In this document: positions 49,388 to 58,302 of the stretch, in pieces | Layout of the letters: each line of letters opens with the position of its first letter | Position numbering within the stretch: position 1 is the first letter of the stretch | The notes under the pieces: generated by a model | Database searches by the model: none | What the model saw: only the letters and a program-made list of their open reading frames with translations | What the model was told of the DNA's origin: nothing | From: a virus | IMG/VR virus record: IMGVR_UViG_3300046780_000585 | Span: 1-61,052 of that record | DNA length: 61,052 nucleotides | Strand: one strand, 5' to 3' | Made by a program: the position numbers and the translations under genes

Positions 49388-49945
49388 ATGCCCGACCACC
49401 ATATTACTAAAGTGCTGCCTCCTGTCGACTACTTACGTTCTCGCCTAGACTACGATCCGGAAACCGGAAAACTGTATTGGAAACATTGGCATCGAGAACA
49501 TTTTTCAACGAAAAATGCATGGGCAATATGGAACAGCAGATTTGCTACAAAACGAGCCGGTACAGCATTAGGCACCAAAGGTTACCATGTCATCACTATC
49601 GATAGAATTCCGCAATTAGTTCACAGAGTAATCTGGAAACTAACCACGGGTAATGACCCCTCTGTCAGCATCGACCACATCAACAACAAACGAACCGATA
49701 ACAGAATTACAAATTTACGACTCGCCACTCCTACAGAGCAACAATGGAACCGCCGTTTAGGTAAAAATAACACATCAGGATTAAAGGGCGCATTTTTTGT
49801 AAAGCGAACCGACAAATGGGAAGGACAAATAAAGATACGTAGAAAGCAGCATTATCTTGGCACATTCAATACTCGCGAGGAAGCAGCAGCGGCTTATGAA
49901 GCCGCCGCCCGCAAATTACACGGCAGATTTTATCGGCCCACCTAA
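49388..49945 (+). CDS. HNH-AP2 homing endonuclease, plus strand
   Basis: 185 aa from MPDHHITKVLPP with GGAG upstream. N-terminal HNH region with VSIDHINNKRTDNRITNLRL (D-H-x-N...N), then an AP2-like DNA-binding part (GQIKIRRKQHYLGTFNTREE, AAAAYEAAARKLHG). The only plus-strand gene in the 35-kb virion block, and more AT-rich than its neighbours, so probably a recent arrival. Confidence 0.85.
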   Translation: MPDHHITKVLPPVDYLRSRLDYDPETGKLYWKHWHREHFSTKNAWAIWNSRFATKRAGTALGTKGYHVITIDRIPQLVHRVIWKLTTGNDPSVSIDHINNKRTDNRITNLRLATPTEQQWNRRLGKNNTSGLKGAFFVKRTDKWEGQIKIRRKQHYLGTFNTREEAAAAYEAAARKLHGRFYRPT

Positions 49946-49986
49946 CGGTTGTCCGCGAACCAAGAGCGGACGCTCGTCATCATGGC

Positions 49987-50145
49987 TCACTTCTTGCGGC
50001 CCAGCTTGGCCTGGCCCTTGCGGTCCTCGGCCTTGTCCTGTGCGGAAGTCTCGTAGTCCTTGAGCGAGACGCCCTTGCGCTTGGCGCCTTTCTTGTCTTC
50101 GGCCAAATCAGCTTTAGACCCTTCGTACTTGCGCTTGAATACCAT
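49987..50145 (-). CDS. Small Lys-rich virion-module protein (52 aa)
   Basis: MVFKRKYEGSKADLAEDKKG, AKRKGVSLKDYETSAQDKA. This short, highly charged protein type is recurrent in phage head modules. GGAG before the start at 50145; overlaps the previous gene's end by 32 bases. Function unknown. Confidence 0.6.
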   Translation of the reverse strand: MVFKRKYEGSKADLAEDKKGAKRKGVSLKDYETSAQDKAEDRKGQAKLGRKK

Positions 50146-50815
50146 CGGCATGCTCCGTTGCCTGATAGTTTAAAAACATGGACGCATCATGATTGCAGGG
50201 ACCATACCACCGAATCGGCAACTGCGGGTAGCGTTCTTCGACACGGCAAAGGGTGTTGACCTCCCAACTCAGGTTACCGGTCTCCCGCAGATGGCGCTTG
50301 CACTCGTCCCTCATCACAGCGGCGAGCGCGGCGGCGTGCTCGTGCGGCACGACCATGAGGCCCCCGCAGAACCGCCAGCACGGGTAGCGATCGTCGTATT
50401 GGTAGTTCCTCTCCCAGCAGCCCGGGATGGCGATGGCTTCTTCGGCCGCAGCGCCGGCCATGAAGCCCTCGATCACGCCGGCGGTCATGCCCGGCAGGTG
50501 GAAGATGCCGAGATCGATCCAGACGATGACGTCGGCGCCGGGAACCAGATCGGCGGCGTCCGCGATGAGCTCGGACTTCTCCGCCTGTACGATGTGGTAG
50601 GCGAGCGAGTTCTTGGCCGGGTTGTCGGCGGTCGAGTGGGTCACCGGCCCGTGCCATTGCAGATGCCGGTAGAGCCAGCACGCCTCGAGCGCGGTGTCGA
50701 GGCGCAGCAACTTGATGTCGGCTGCGGCCAGTTGCGCGCCGAGCCTTTCGTAGTCCTGCGCCGGGCGGGGATGACCGGGGATTGGGATAAAGCCGGTGAC
50801 GGCCAGCACGCTCAT
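50114..50815 (-). CDS. HtrL/YibB-like glycosyltransferase candidate (233 aa)
   Basis: Start at 50815 overlaps the preceding stop. Opening LAVTGFIPIPGHPR, GADVIVWIDLGIFHLPG (a D-x-D-like region) and later VPHEHAAALAAVM resemble HtrL/YibB-type sugar-transfer proteins of outer-membrane polysaccharide loci. Coupled to a larger glycosyltransferase. Confidence 0.6.
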   Translation of the reverse strand: MSVLAVTGFIPIPGHPRPAQDYERLGAQLAAADIKLLRLDTALEACWLYRHLQWHGPVTHSTADNPAKNSLAYHIVQAEKSELIADAADLVPGADVIVWIDLGIFHLPGMTAGVIEGFMAGAAAEEAIAIPGCWERNYQYDDRYPCWRFCGGLMVVPHEHAAALAAVMRDECKRHLRETGNLSWEVNTLCRVEERYPQLPIRWYGPCNHDASMFLNYQATEHADGIQAQVRRV

Positions 50816-52812
50816 CGCGGCTCCTCGATGAACCGTAAAACCTCCTGTAGATCTAACACACAAACCCAGGCCTCGCGGTCCATGACGCCGAAACTTGCCA
50901 TCAACAATCCCTCCCCATCGGGTTCGTGATCGACGTACTCATCGGGGAAGTAGGCCAGGCCGGCTGCGAACTCGATCTGCTTGTCGTGGAACACGAACGG
51001 CGGCGAGAGCCGGATGCCTGCACCATGCACCATAAGGGCGAACCGGTGCTGGTAATAGCGGTTGGACCGGCCTGGGATCGTCCTCGCCTCATGCACCAGG
51101 CACAGGAGCCCTCCAGGAACTTCGATGACCTGTGACCCTCCGCTTATGTGGCTGACATCGAAGCCAGGATCATAGCTGTTGAACACGCTGCCATCGACCT
51201 TGAGCGCCGTCCCAAGCCGATAAATGAAATACAAATTGTCCCCGTCGACCAACGGCATCCAATTCTTTTCGTGTTTGCGTTCCTTGGGCAAAATCCGCGT
51301 CCAAGGCTGGCCGCGCGCGTTGAGCGGGACCATGACCTGCTCGCACCAGCCCTCGGGGTTCAGTTCGCGCACGTTCGAGATCGTCCACAAGCCGCCCTGC
51401 CATTCGAACAGCCGGCAATCCTCCAGGCCGCGCACCGGATGAAACTTCGGTTCCGGCCAATTCTCCGGCAATGGCAGTTCATTTACTGCGGTCAACTCCA
51501 GATCATCGGATAGATGCACCAGATAATTGCGGGTATTGATAGGATTGACAAACCAATCAGGACTGCAAGTGCCATCCTTACCCCGGATCGCATACACCCC
51601 CTCCGGCGTGATCGTGTAGTTGACGGCGCGCACGATCGCCATCGGCTTGCCTTGGTGGTTGATGATCGATGGATTGGTCGCGGCGTAGCCCTCGGCGATC
51701 TGGGGTTGAAGTCGGACGGATCGAGCGGAAGGAACATGGTCCACCAGCGGTTTGAGGTACCAATACAGATTGCTCATGGCCTGCTCGCTGCCCTCGAGTG
51801 CCAGATCGTTGCAGACCTGCGCGCCGCGGTCGCGGATTTTACCGCCTGCGTAGTAGGCGCAGATCGAGAACTCCTCCCGACAGCCCGATTTGTAGACGAA
51901 GTTGTTGACGAACAGCTGGTCGTCGGGCCGCTTTATCTGCATGCCGGCTTCCGAGAACAGCAGGCTCGAGTGGTTCTCGCCGCGCTCCCTGAAGAACCTA
52001 GCTGCGTCATACAGCACTTCGGCCCGCGACGGACGCATCTGATAGGCGTGCAGCATCTCCCAAAGGAACTCCGCATGCCGTCCTAAATTGCCAAGCGCGT
52101 GAGCGTAATGCAGCTGCGCGTTCCAGCGTTCTTCGGCGAAGCCACCGAGAGAGGCGCGGATCTTGTAGTGCTCCGCAGCCTTCGACCAATTTTTAGCGTC
52201 GAAATATGATTGGCCTAAATAAAAATGGGCGCGCTGTATGAGACCTTCATTCGTCTCGGTCTTCAGCATATCTTCGAGCAGCTTGATGTCCCGCTCGAAT
52301 TTCCCCGGCCTGTTGTGCCCGTCGGCGTGGTCCTTGAACCAGATGCCGTCGATATTGCCCGCCGTGGGCACGTCTAAAAATTCGTGCGTGGGGCACTTAT
52401 AGTCACCGGTAGCCTTGCGGCTCAGTATGCGCCGGTTCCAGTAGTTCAGTGTTCCGGCAACCTGCCGCACGTCGTAAGCGAGACCGCCGTTGAGCTGCCG
52501 CTTCCAGTCGGGATCGTCGACAACCAGGGCCATGTCGGCGTCCGATAAGACCAAGTAGTCCCACGGCAGATGGCTCGCACGCGCAAAGGCAAGCGCCTCG
52601 TTGCGCGCCTGGGCGAAGTCGTGAAACACCGTATGTTCGATCTCGACCGTTTTGCCGGCGTCGGCGAACGCTTTCTTGACGATATCAGGCGTGCCGTCGG
52701 TCGAACCGGTGTCGACCACGAGCCCGTAGTCGACATGCGGCAGAATGCCGTCGAGGCAGCGCGATATGATCGCTGCCTCGTTCTTGAGGATCGCGGACCA
52801 CCCCAGCTTCAC
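50812..52812 (-). CDS. Glycosyltransferase family 2 fused to TPR and beta-propeller (666 aa)
   Basis: GTG start at 52812 overlaps the upstream stop. The N-terminal GT-A domain shows AILKNEAAIISRCLDGIL, VVDTGSTDGT and the D-x-D-like YLVLSDADMAL. The middle has TPR-like helices (QRAHFYLGQSYFDAKNWSKA). The C-terminal half has repeated blade motifs (NPSIINHQGKPMAIVRAVNY; ISGGSQVIEVPGGLLCLVHE) like GH130-type propellers. Likely adds sugars to virion or host glycans. Confidence 0.8.
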   Translation of the reverse strand: MKLGWSAILKNEAAIISRCLDGILPHVDYGLVVDTGSTDGTPDIVKKAFADAGKTVEIEHTVFHDFAQARNEALAFARASHLPWDYLVLSDADMALVVDDPDWKRQLNGGLAYDVRQVAGTLNYWNRRILSRKATGDYKCPTHEFLDVPTAGNIDGIWFKDHADGHNRPGKFERDIKLLEDMLKTETNEGLIQRAHFYLGQSYFDAKNWSKAAEHYKIRASLGGFAEERWNAQLHYAHALGNLGRHAEFLWEMLHAYQMRPSRAEVLYDAARFFRERGENHSSLLFSEAGMQIKRPDDQLFVNNFVYKSGCREEFSICAYYAGGKIRDRGAQVCNDLALEGSEQAMSNLYWYLKPLVDHVPSARSVRLQPQIAEGYAATNPSIINHQGKPMAIVRAVNYTITPEGVYAIRGKDGTCSPDWFVNPINTRNYLVHLSDDLELTAVNELPLPENWPEPKFHPVRGLEDCRLFEWQGGLWTISNVRELNPEGWCEQVMVPLNARGQPWTRILPKERKHEKNWMPLVDGDNLYFIYRLGTALKVDGSVFNSYDPGFDVSHISGGSQVIEVPGGLLCLVHEARTIPGRSNRYYQHRFALMVHGAGIRLSPPFVFHDKQIEFAAGLAYFPDEYVDHEPDGEGLLMASFGVMDREAWVCVLDLQEVLRFIEEPR

Positions 52813-53171
52813 GCGTGCTTGCGATGCTTGACGATCGCGTCGATGATGTCGCCCTTGTTCCAATGCTCACTGACCTCGGCACCCTCGCTGGCAGCCACGC
52901 TCAGCAGTTCGTCCTTGGTCATGTCGTTGAGTTGCGCCTTGGTCGACCTGGTTTCACCCACACCGAACACGCCGCCGGTGGCGCCGGTGACGCCCTCGCC
53001 GCCGCCGGCGGTGCCGGGAAGCTCGGTGACGGTCAAAACGTCGATCTCGTCGCCCGGAGTAGCGGTGGCGTTGGCCACGACCTGATGAACCGCATCCTCG
53101 CGGTGCAGCGCCTCGATGGTCTCGACGGTGGCAGCGTGGGTAACGCGGGATTTAACCTCATAGGACGGCAT
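52809..53171 (-). CDS. Small protein with Rho-N/SAP-like C-terminus (120 aa)
   Basis: The N-terminal beta part MPSYEVKSRVTHAATVETIE is joined by a Gly-rich linker to KAQLNDMTKDELLSVAASEG, then WNKGDIIDAIVKH, a helix-extended-helix pattern of Rho-N/SAP domains that bind nucleic acid. Just after the portal gene; role unknown. Confidence 0.65.
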   Translation of the reverse strand: MPSYEVKSRVTHAATVETIEALHREDAVHQVVANATATPGDEIDVLTVTELPGTAGGGEGVTGATGGVFGVGETRSTKAQLNDMTKDELLSVAASEGAEVSEHWNKGDIIDAIVKHRKHA

Positions 53172-53219
53172 GGGACGTACTCCTCTCTGGTTAAGATCGA
53201 ATGGTTGCTTACGAGTTCT

Positions 53220-55538
53220 CTACCCTGGCGGCCCCCCTACAGGCACCGGCGGTCGCGCTCCTGGGCCCGGAGGCGCGGGCTGATTCCCAACCAGACTAGT
53301 CGGCATGGTATTGCCTTGCGACAATGGTGATGGCTGGTTGCCCTGCGTTTGGCGCGCCATCTGGTCCATGCCGCCGCCCGGAGCGCCAGACCCGGAAGCG
53401 CCGAGAGGACCCAACGGCGCCCCACCGGTCAGGGCTGGAAGGATGCCGCGCTGGCCGGACGGGACGCCGGCCTGGCTGGCCAGGAGTCCGGCGGTCAAGT
53501 CGCTTGTTATTTTTTGCGTTGCCAGCATCACTCCACTTTGGATCCCCTGTTCCACTTTTTGGCTGAGCGCCTGCTGCTCGCCGCCGCCTTGCTGCTGTTG
53601 CTGGAGTTTTTCGAGATCGTCGTCGGACGGTACGATTTCGTCGCCGTCGAGCCCGATGGTCTGAGCGACGCTGCGAAGCACCGCGCCACGGCCCTTGATT
53701 CCGATGATCCCCATGTCGATTGGATTCGCCGTGCTTTGAAGAAACTCTACCTGACGCTGTCGCTGGGTTTCACGCTGAATAGCGACGCTCACTCCTTGCA
53801 CCGAAACATTTTCCTCGCCAGTCAAAAGCCCGGTCGTATCACTGAGCAACACCAGATCGACGAGCTGCTGCAGTGCTCCTTCAAATATCTCGCGGTCTAC
53901 GTTAGAAGCAACGGTCTGGAGAATCTTTGCCGCGTTGTTCATCAGCATGGCCAAACCGGATGCGGTGCGTCCTGCGCCGCCACCGGGCTGGCCGCCGATG
54001 TATTTGGGGATTGCCGAGATGTCGTCCGCTAGATCGACAAAGGCCTTGAAGACGGTCAGCAGGTCTTGCGCGTTCGACTGCGGCTGGAAGAATTCAACCG
54101 GAGGTTTACTATTATTTCCAACCGGGTCGGAGGACGCGTGAAATCTCTTCCAAGGATACAGTTCCTCAACATTGTCCTCGGGCCGGACGCGATCGTCATT
54201 TATGACCACCATCGGGCCTGAGGAAATGGAGAGATTGTTGACCAGCGAGCGGAGCGTTGCGTTAGCAACGTCTTGTAGATCGGCGATCATGTCGACGAGG
54301 CCGTTGCCGACGGGGGTGCCGGGGACTTTCTCGAAGCTGGTCATGTAATAGGGGTGTCTCGCCCGCGGCGAGGGGGAGAGGTTGGCCTTGATGATGTGGC
54401 TGCCGATGACGTAGGCGTCGATGTGGTAGTCGCGCAATTCGTCGGCGATGCCGGGCATGCCGTAGTCCTGCAGGAGGCGGCCCTGGACGTTGCCGTGGAA
54501 CTCCATTTGGTTGATGAGGCCGGAGCGGTTCCAGGCGGGGTTCTCGCGGCTTTCCAGCACCGAGCGTTCGGCGTCGGTGGTGTCCCAGTTGTCGTAGAGG
54601 CCGCCGCGGCCGTATTCGTCGAGGACGGCGCGGACCTCGGCCTGGTCGAAGCCGGGCAGGTCGAGGAGGTCGTTGAGTTCGGCGCGGGTCAGGCGCGATT
54701 TCTCGATGACGTTGGCGTTGGCGATGTCCGCCACGCCCGGCGTAAACCAGATATCGAAGGGGGATATCCGGCTCCACACCATCTTCGGGATCTGGCGCAC
54801 CAGCGGCTGGCCGTTGTTCCACTTGACCTCGGGCGCGATGCGCACGGTGGGGCCCTTGATGCAGGCGAACGGGAAGATCGGAAGATCCACGATGAATTCG
54901 GCCAGGGCGTGATAAAATCCACCCTCGCGCAGGATCTCCTCGATCCTGTCCTCGGCGGTCTGGGCCTGGTCGGCGGCCTTCTTCTTGGCGGCGTCGGAGG
55001 CCGACGCCATGAGGGCGGCGCGACGCATCTGGACGTCCTGCGGGGACGGGGCCTGGCCGGTCGTCTGCATGATCATCTGCTGCTCGTGGGCCATGAGCGC
55101 ATCGATCTTCTGGACGATATCGGGCGGGACGTCGGGATCGGCCGGCGGGCGAATCGACCAAGGGCGGTCGGAGCCGAGATAGATATCGCGCAGGAGCGAG
55201 GAGGCGGCGCGGCACTTCTGGGCGGACAATCTTGCGAAAACCTCGGACCCCCCAAACTTCTTCACTTCCTGGAACTTGGTTGGCGAATACTGGCCGTTGA
55301 AGGTGCGCAGGGCCTCGAGCAAGCGATTTGACCAGCCGGCGGCGGTATTGCGGTGGTTACGGAATATTTCGAACTGTGAACGCACCCAACCAGCTAAAGC
55401 CGGTGGCGCTGGTTCTGGCGGTGCAGCGGCCTGAGAGCGAGCGAGTTGCTGAGCTTGCAGGTGAGCCTCTAAAGCGGCGGGCGGGACGACCTGAAGCACG
55501 CCTTGTTGTTGGCCTAGAGGATTAACCGCCATGGACAT
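53220..55538 (-). CDS. Portal protein (772 aa)
   Basis: Landmarks of P22-type portals: NRLLEALRTFNGQYSPTKFQ, CRAASSLLRDIYLGSDRPWS, FDIWFTPGVADI, then SKPPVEFFQPQSNAQDLLTV and GRTASGLAMLMNNAAKILQT. A Gln-rich helix and disordered Gly/Pro-rich tail end the chain. Forms the dodecameric ring at one vertex through which DNA enters and leaves. ATG 55538 or 55532; an HNH gene overlaps its 5' end. Confidence 0.85.
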   Translation of the reverse strand: MSMAVNPLGQQQGVLQVVPPAALEAHLQAQQLARSQAAAPPEPAPPALAGWVRSQFEIFRNHRNTAAGWSNRLLEALRTFNGQYSPTKFQEVKKFGGSEVFARLSAQKCRAASSLLRDIYLGSDRPWSIRPPADPDVPPDIVQKIDALMAHEQQMIMQTTGQAPSPQDVQMRRAALMASASDAAKKKAADQAQTAEDRIEEILREGGFYHALAEFIVDLPIFPFACIKGPTVRIAPEVKWNNGQPLVRQIPKMVWSRISPFDIWFTPGVADIANANVIEKSRLTRAELNDLLDLPGFDQAEVRAVLDEYGRGGLYDNWDTTDAERSVLESRENPAWNRSGLINQMEFHGNVQGRLLQDYGMPGIADELRDYHIDAYVIGSHIIKANLSPSPRARHPYYMTSFEKVPGTPVGNGLVDMIADLQDVANATLRSLVNNLSISSGPMVVINDDRVRPEDNVEELYPWKRFHASSDPVGNNSKPPVEFFQPQSNAQDLLTVFKAFVDLADDISAIPKYIGGQPGGGAGRTASGLAMLMNNAAKILQTVASNVDREIFEGALQQLVDLVLLSDTTGLLTGEENVSVQGVSVAIQRETQRQRQVEFLQSTANPIDMGIIGIKGRGAVLRSVAQTIGLDGDEIVPSDDDLEKLQQQQQGGGEQQALSQKVEQGIQSGVMLATQKITSDLTAGLLASQAGVPSGQRGILPALTGGAPLGPLGASGSGAPGGGMDQMARQTQGNQPSPLSQGNTMPTSLVGNQPAPPGPGARPPVPVGGPPG

Positions 55539-56301
55539 GGACCTGAGTACGGCGCGTTATACCGGCACAGGCGCGGCTACAAAATTTTGCCCGGCCGACC
55601 ATCGCTTGGTTGACATAACGTAGCTTACCACAAACGATGCACGCAATATCCACCCCAGATCGCGGCAGCCCTCGGGTGTGATCCGCTCGGCGGGACACGC
55701 CCGAGCATTCCAGGCTACAATATTTTGCCTTGGAAAAATGGACCGGCGGCACATACCGCAGTTTACCACATACAAGACAGGCAATTTCTTTACCGGAAGG
55801 TTCAATATGACGACCTTTGTTAGTGCATGCACGGCTGCAATATTTAGCTGCGGCCAATTCGAAAGGTTGCTTGTAGCGTATCTTGCCGCATACGGCACAG
55901 GGGATTGCCCGCCCGGACCGAAGTTGCGGTCTGGATACCAACCCTTTGATCTCCGGATGCTCAAGCGCATGACATGACGCGCAGAGAACCTCGATGTTGG
56001 AAGGATCTGTACGCCGTTCCGGCGCTTTGGCGTAATGCTCGATATGATGTCCGCACAAATTCTCCGTAGAACCGCACCGTTGACACCGTGCGATCTCCCG
56101 CACCTTCCTGCGCACGACGGCATTCTCAGCAGCGCTACGTTCGGCAATGCCACCTTTCCAACCAGGATGCTTAGAGCCGCCGCCTCGAAGGCGACCGGCC
56201 GTATAGCAATCCTGCGAGCAAAAAAGCATCTTATCATCGCGCCGCTTCCGGCGCTGAAACGTTTGTCCGCAATGCTCACAGGTGCCGGTTAAATCGACCA
56301 T
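55522..56301 (-). CDS. HNH homing endonuclease with zinc-knuckle repeats (259 aa)
   Basis: CEHCGQTFQRRKRRDDKMLF, CSQDC, then the catalytic region RCQRCGSTENLCGHHIEHYA and EVLCASCHALEH (H-H-x-x-H...C-x-x-C-H). After this come three copies of C-x-V-C-G-K-x-R-Y...AK-Y/F-C-S-x-(A/E)-C. Sits between portal and packaging genes, its end overlapping the portal start by 17 bases. AAGGA precedes its start. Confidence 0.8.
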   Translation of the reverse strand: MVDLTGTCEHCGQTFQRRKRRDDKMLFCSQDCYTAGRLRGGGSKHPGWKGGIAERSAAENAVVRRKVREIARCQRCGSTENLCGHHIEHYAKAPERRTDPSNIEVLCASCHALEHPEIKGLVSRPQLRSGRAIPCAVCGKIRYKQPFELAAAKYCSRACTNKGRHIEPSGKEIACLVCGKLRYVPPVHFSKAKYCSLECSGVSRRADHTRGLPRSGVDIACIVCGKLRYVNQAMVGRAKFCSRACAGITRRTQVHVHGG

Positions 56302-56365
56302 ACTGGCATCCTTAGCCGATAAATCTTGCTGACGCTTGTCATTTCAAGCCATAGAATGCTCTCCC

Positions 56366-56959
56366 ATGGCCCCCGATAGCAAACCACCAGACGCCGACAC
56401 TAGGACCTGCGCCCTGGATTCCATGGACGAAGTTGCCGTAGCGAAGCTCGCCCGCGAGATGGCGATGGCGATCCGCAGTTATAGGGTTATTTTCGCGGAT
56501 TTTGGCATCAGCGAGCAGGACTTCTACGAGATATCCAAGCTGCCGTTCTACAAGCGCGCGTTCGAGCAGTTCACGCTGGAATGGAATTCGGCGCTGTTGA
56601 CCAACGAGCGGATCAAGCTGACAAGCGCGGCTTATCTGGAGCAGGCGCTGCCGCGGCTGGGCGCGCGGATGATGAGCGACGAGTCGCTGTCGGCGGCGAC
56701 CGAGGTTGCCAAGCTGTTTTCGCGCAATGCGGGGCTGGGGGGCGACCCCAAGGAGGCCAAGAGCAACGAAAGATTCGTGATCACCATAAACCTGGGCGAG
56801 GACGGCGAGGGCAAGCCGGTGGTCGAGAAGTACGACAAGCCGATCGAGAGGATGGGCCCCAAGGACATCGACCTGATTGCCGCCGAGCCTGCCGCCGAGG
56901 TGGTGGTGAAGCGCGGGCCGGGGCGGCCGCGGAAAACCCCGAGGCAGGAGGAGGACTGA
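56366..56959 (+). CDS. Putative terminase small subunit (197 aa)
   Basis: Start at 56366 (MAPDSKPPDADTRTC); TTG 56336 is possible. Helical DNA-binding-like region (FADFGISEQDFYEISKLPFY), then a coiled coil (ERIKLTSAAYLEQALPRLGA), and a tail with the AT-hook-like KRGPGRPRK. Position upstream of the large terminase and size fit a small terminase, which recognises phage DNA and loads the motor. Confidence 0.7.
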   Translation: MAPDSKPPDADTRTCALDSMDEVAVAKLAREMAMAIRSYRVIFADFGISEQDFYEISKLPFYKRAFEQFTLEWNSALLTNERIKLTSAAYLEQALPRLGARMMSDESLSAATEVAKLFSRNAGLGGDPKEAKSNERFVITINLGEDGEGKPVVEKYDKPIERMGPKDIDLIAAEPAAEVVVKRGPGRPRKTPRQEED

Positions 56960-56962
56960 GCC

Positions 56963-57148
56963 ATGGCCAAGAAGTGGATACAGGGCGCGCGGGAGAAGAT
57001 GGAGAAGAAAGGCACGGTCGGCAGCTTGCACCGGGCGCTCGGGGTACCGGAGGGCGAGAAGATTCCGCAGGCAAAGCTGGCCGCGGCCAAGAAGAACCGA
57101 CCGGGGCTGCGCAAGAAGATCCAATTCGCTGAAAATGTAAGGAAATGA
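56963..57148 (+). CDS. Small basic phage protein (61 aa)
   Basis: MAKKWIQGAREKMEKKGTVG, SLHRALGVPEGEKIPQAKLA. The opening MAKKWIQ and L-G-V-x-x-G-x-K-I-P-x-x-K-L are shared by many short phage proteins near packaging genes. ATGA overlap downstream. Confidence 0.65.
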   Translation: MAKKWIQGAREKMEKKGTVGSLHRALGVPEGEKIPQAKLAAAKKNRPGLRKKIQFAENVRK

Positions 57149-57468
57149 GCCTCACCTACACGGCGCCGCCGCTGCCGCTACCTCGTGAGTTGATGCTTGA
57201 GGCGATAAGAGTGCTCGATCAAGCCCGGCTCGAAGTAAGACAGCATGGAAGGCTCAGCCGAGCAACTCGAACCAACTTCGACGAAATGCTGACGTGCTTG
57301 ACCTGCGTCCGGCGATCAATGGGAGGGAATGCCTTCGGCATGGCTGTGTTGGTCGAAACAAAGGCTATAGCGGAGCCCTACCGGACTTCCGAGATCGCCG
57401 TCAACAACATCGTCAGAATGGTGCTCGAACTCGTCGAACACTGCATCGGCGAAGAAAACACGCCATGA
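57145..57468 (+). CDS. Hypothetical protein with a borrowed terminase start (107 aa)
   Basis: The first nine residues, MSLTYTAPP, equal those of the large terminase start at 57465. The rest (LMLEAIRVLDQARLEVRQHG; LVETKAIAEPYRTSEIAVNN) is an unrelated helical protein similar in size to phage DUF-type proteins. The borrowed start suggests it was inserted at codon 9-10 of the terminase gene with duplication. Confidence 0.6.
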   Translation: MSLTYTAPPLPLPRELMLEAIRVLDQARLEVRQHGRLSRATRTNFDEMLTCLTCVRRSMGGNAFGMAVLVETKAIAEPYRTSEIAVNNIVRMVLELVEHCIGEENTP

Positions 57469-57584
57469 GCCTCACTTACACGGCGCCGCCGACGCTGTCC
57501 CGCTTCATGAAGTCGGAGGTAGACGCTCGCCAGCATTTCTGGCTGCAAAACTTTGCTTCTCCAACAAGGGAGGGCCGAACATAG
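57465..57584 (+). pseudogene. Severed 5' end of the large terminase gene
   Basis: MSLTYTAPPTLSRFMKSE aligns with MSIEYTAPPTLSKFMRSN at 58303. After residue 18 the frame enters antisense endonuclease sequence and stops at 57584. It looks like the original terminase start, cut off when the HNH gene arrived. Confidence 0.75.
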
Positions 57585-58273
57585 CGCAACTGGCCGCAAA
57601 AAGCGCAGGAAATCTCCTTGCCGGCTCGTGGAACAGGAGCGCGCGTGATACCCTGCCGCCGTGCTGTATCCCGGCACGCAAGGCTGCAAAATTTTGCAGT
57701 ATTAGCGGCATGTGGAGACACATATCGTGCAACACCGCAAATAATGCACGTAATGTTCTTGCCGGAGCGAACGTATGGCCTAAGCAGCACGTTCCGATAG
57801 TTCGGATGCTCGTTTCCATGACAGGTCATGCAAAGAACTTCGAGATTAGAAGGATCTGCTCTACGCTCCGGTGCAACGGCATAATGTTCGACATGATGTG
57901 CATGTAAATTTTCAAGCGCACCGCACCGTTCACACTTGCCAACTTCACGTACTTTGCGGCGCGCCACACTTTTCACAGCAGAGCTACGCTTGGAAATTCC
58001 ACCTTTCCAACGAAAATGGTTTTCGCCTCTTGGCGGCGCGCTTGCCCTCGTGCATTCAACCGAACAATAGCGCACGTTGTCTCTACTCTTTCTCCCCCGT
58101 TGAAATGACTGTCCGCAATGTCGGCAAACATGATTTATTTTTGGCCACCTGATATCGGCAGCACATCGTTTGGAGCAATAATGCGTCTTTGCTTGCCTGA
58201 TGTTACTATTCTGCCGAACGAACGGCTTATGACAACCAGGGCAAACCAATGTCGTTCGTTTCAGAATGCGCAT
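57476..58273 (-). CDS. HNH homing endonuclease inserted in the large terminase 5' end (265 aa)
   Basis: Start at 58273 (MRILKRTTLVCPGCHKPF) behind GAGTGAG. Zinc knuckles CPGC, CRHCG, the HNH core CERCGALENLHAHHVEHYA and VLCMTCHGNEH, then C-x-x-C-G...RYV repeats. The same architecture as 55522-56301, so the two are relatives. Antisense to terminase; its last codons (DFMKRDSVGGAV) are the reverse complement of the terminase start. Confidence 0.8.
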   Translation of the reverse strand: MRILKRTTLVCPGCHKPFVRQNSNIRQAKTHYCSKRCAADIRWPKINHVCRHCGQSFQRGRKSRDNVRYCSVECTRASAPPRGENHFRWKGGISKRSSAVKSVARRKVREVGKCERCGALENLHAHHVEHYAVAPERRADPSNLEVLCMTCHGNEHPNYRNVLLRPYVRSGKNITCIICGVARYVSPHAANTAKFCSLACRDTARRQGITRAPVPRAGKEISCAFCGQLRYVRPSLVGEAKFCSQKCWRASTSDFMKRDSVGGAV

Positions 58274-58302
58274 ACTCACTCTAATGTCAAATGCAGCATA
58301 GC

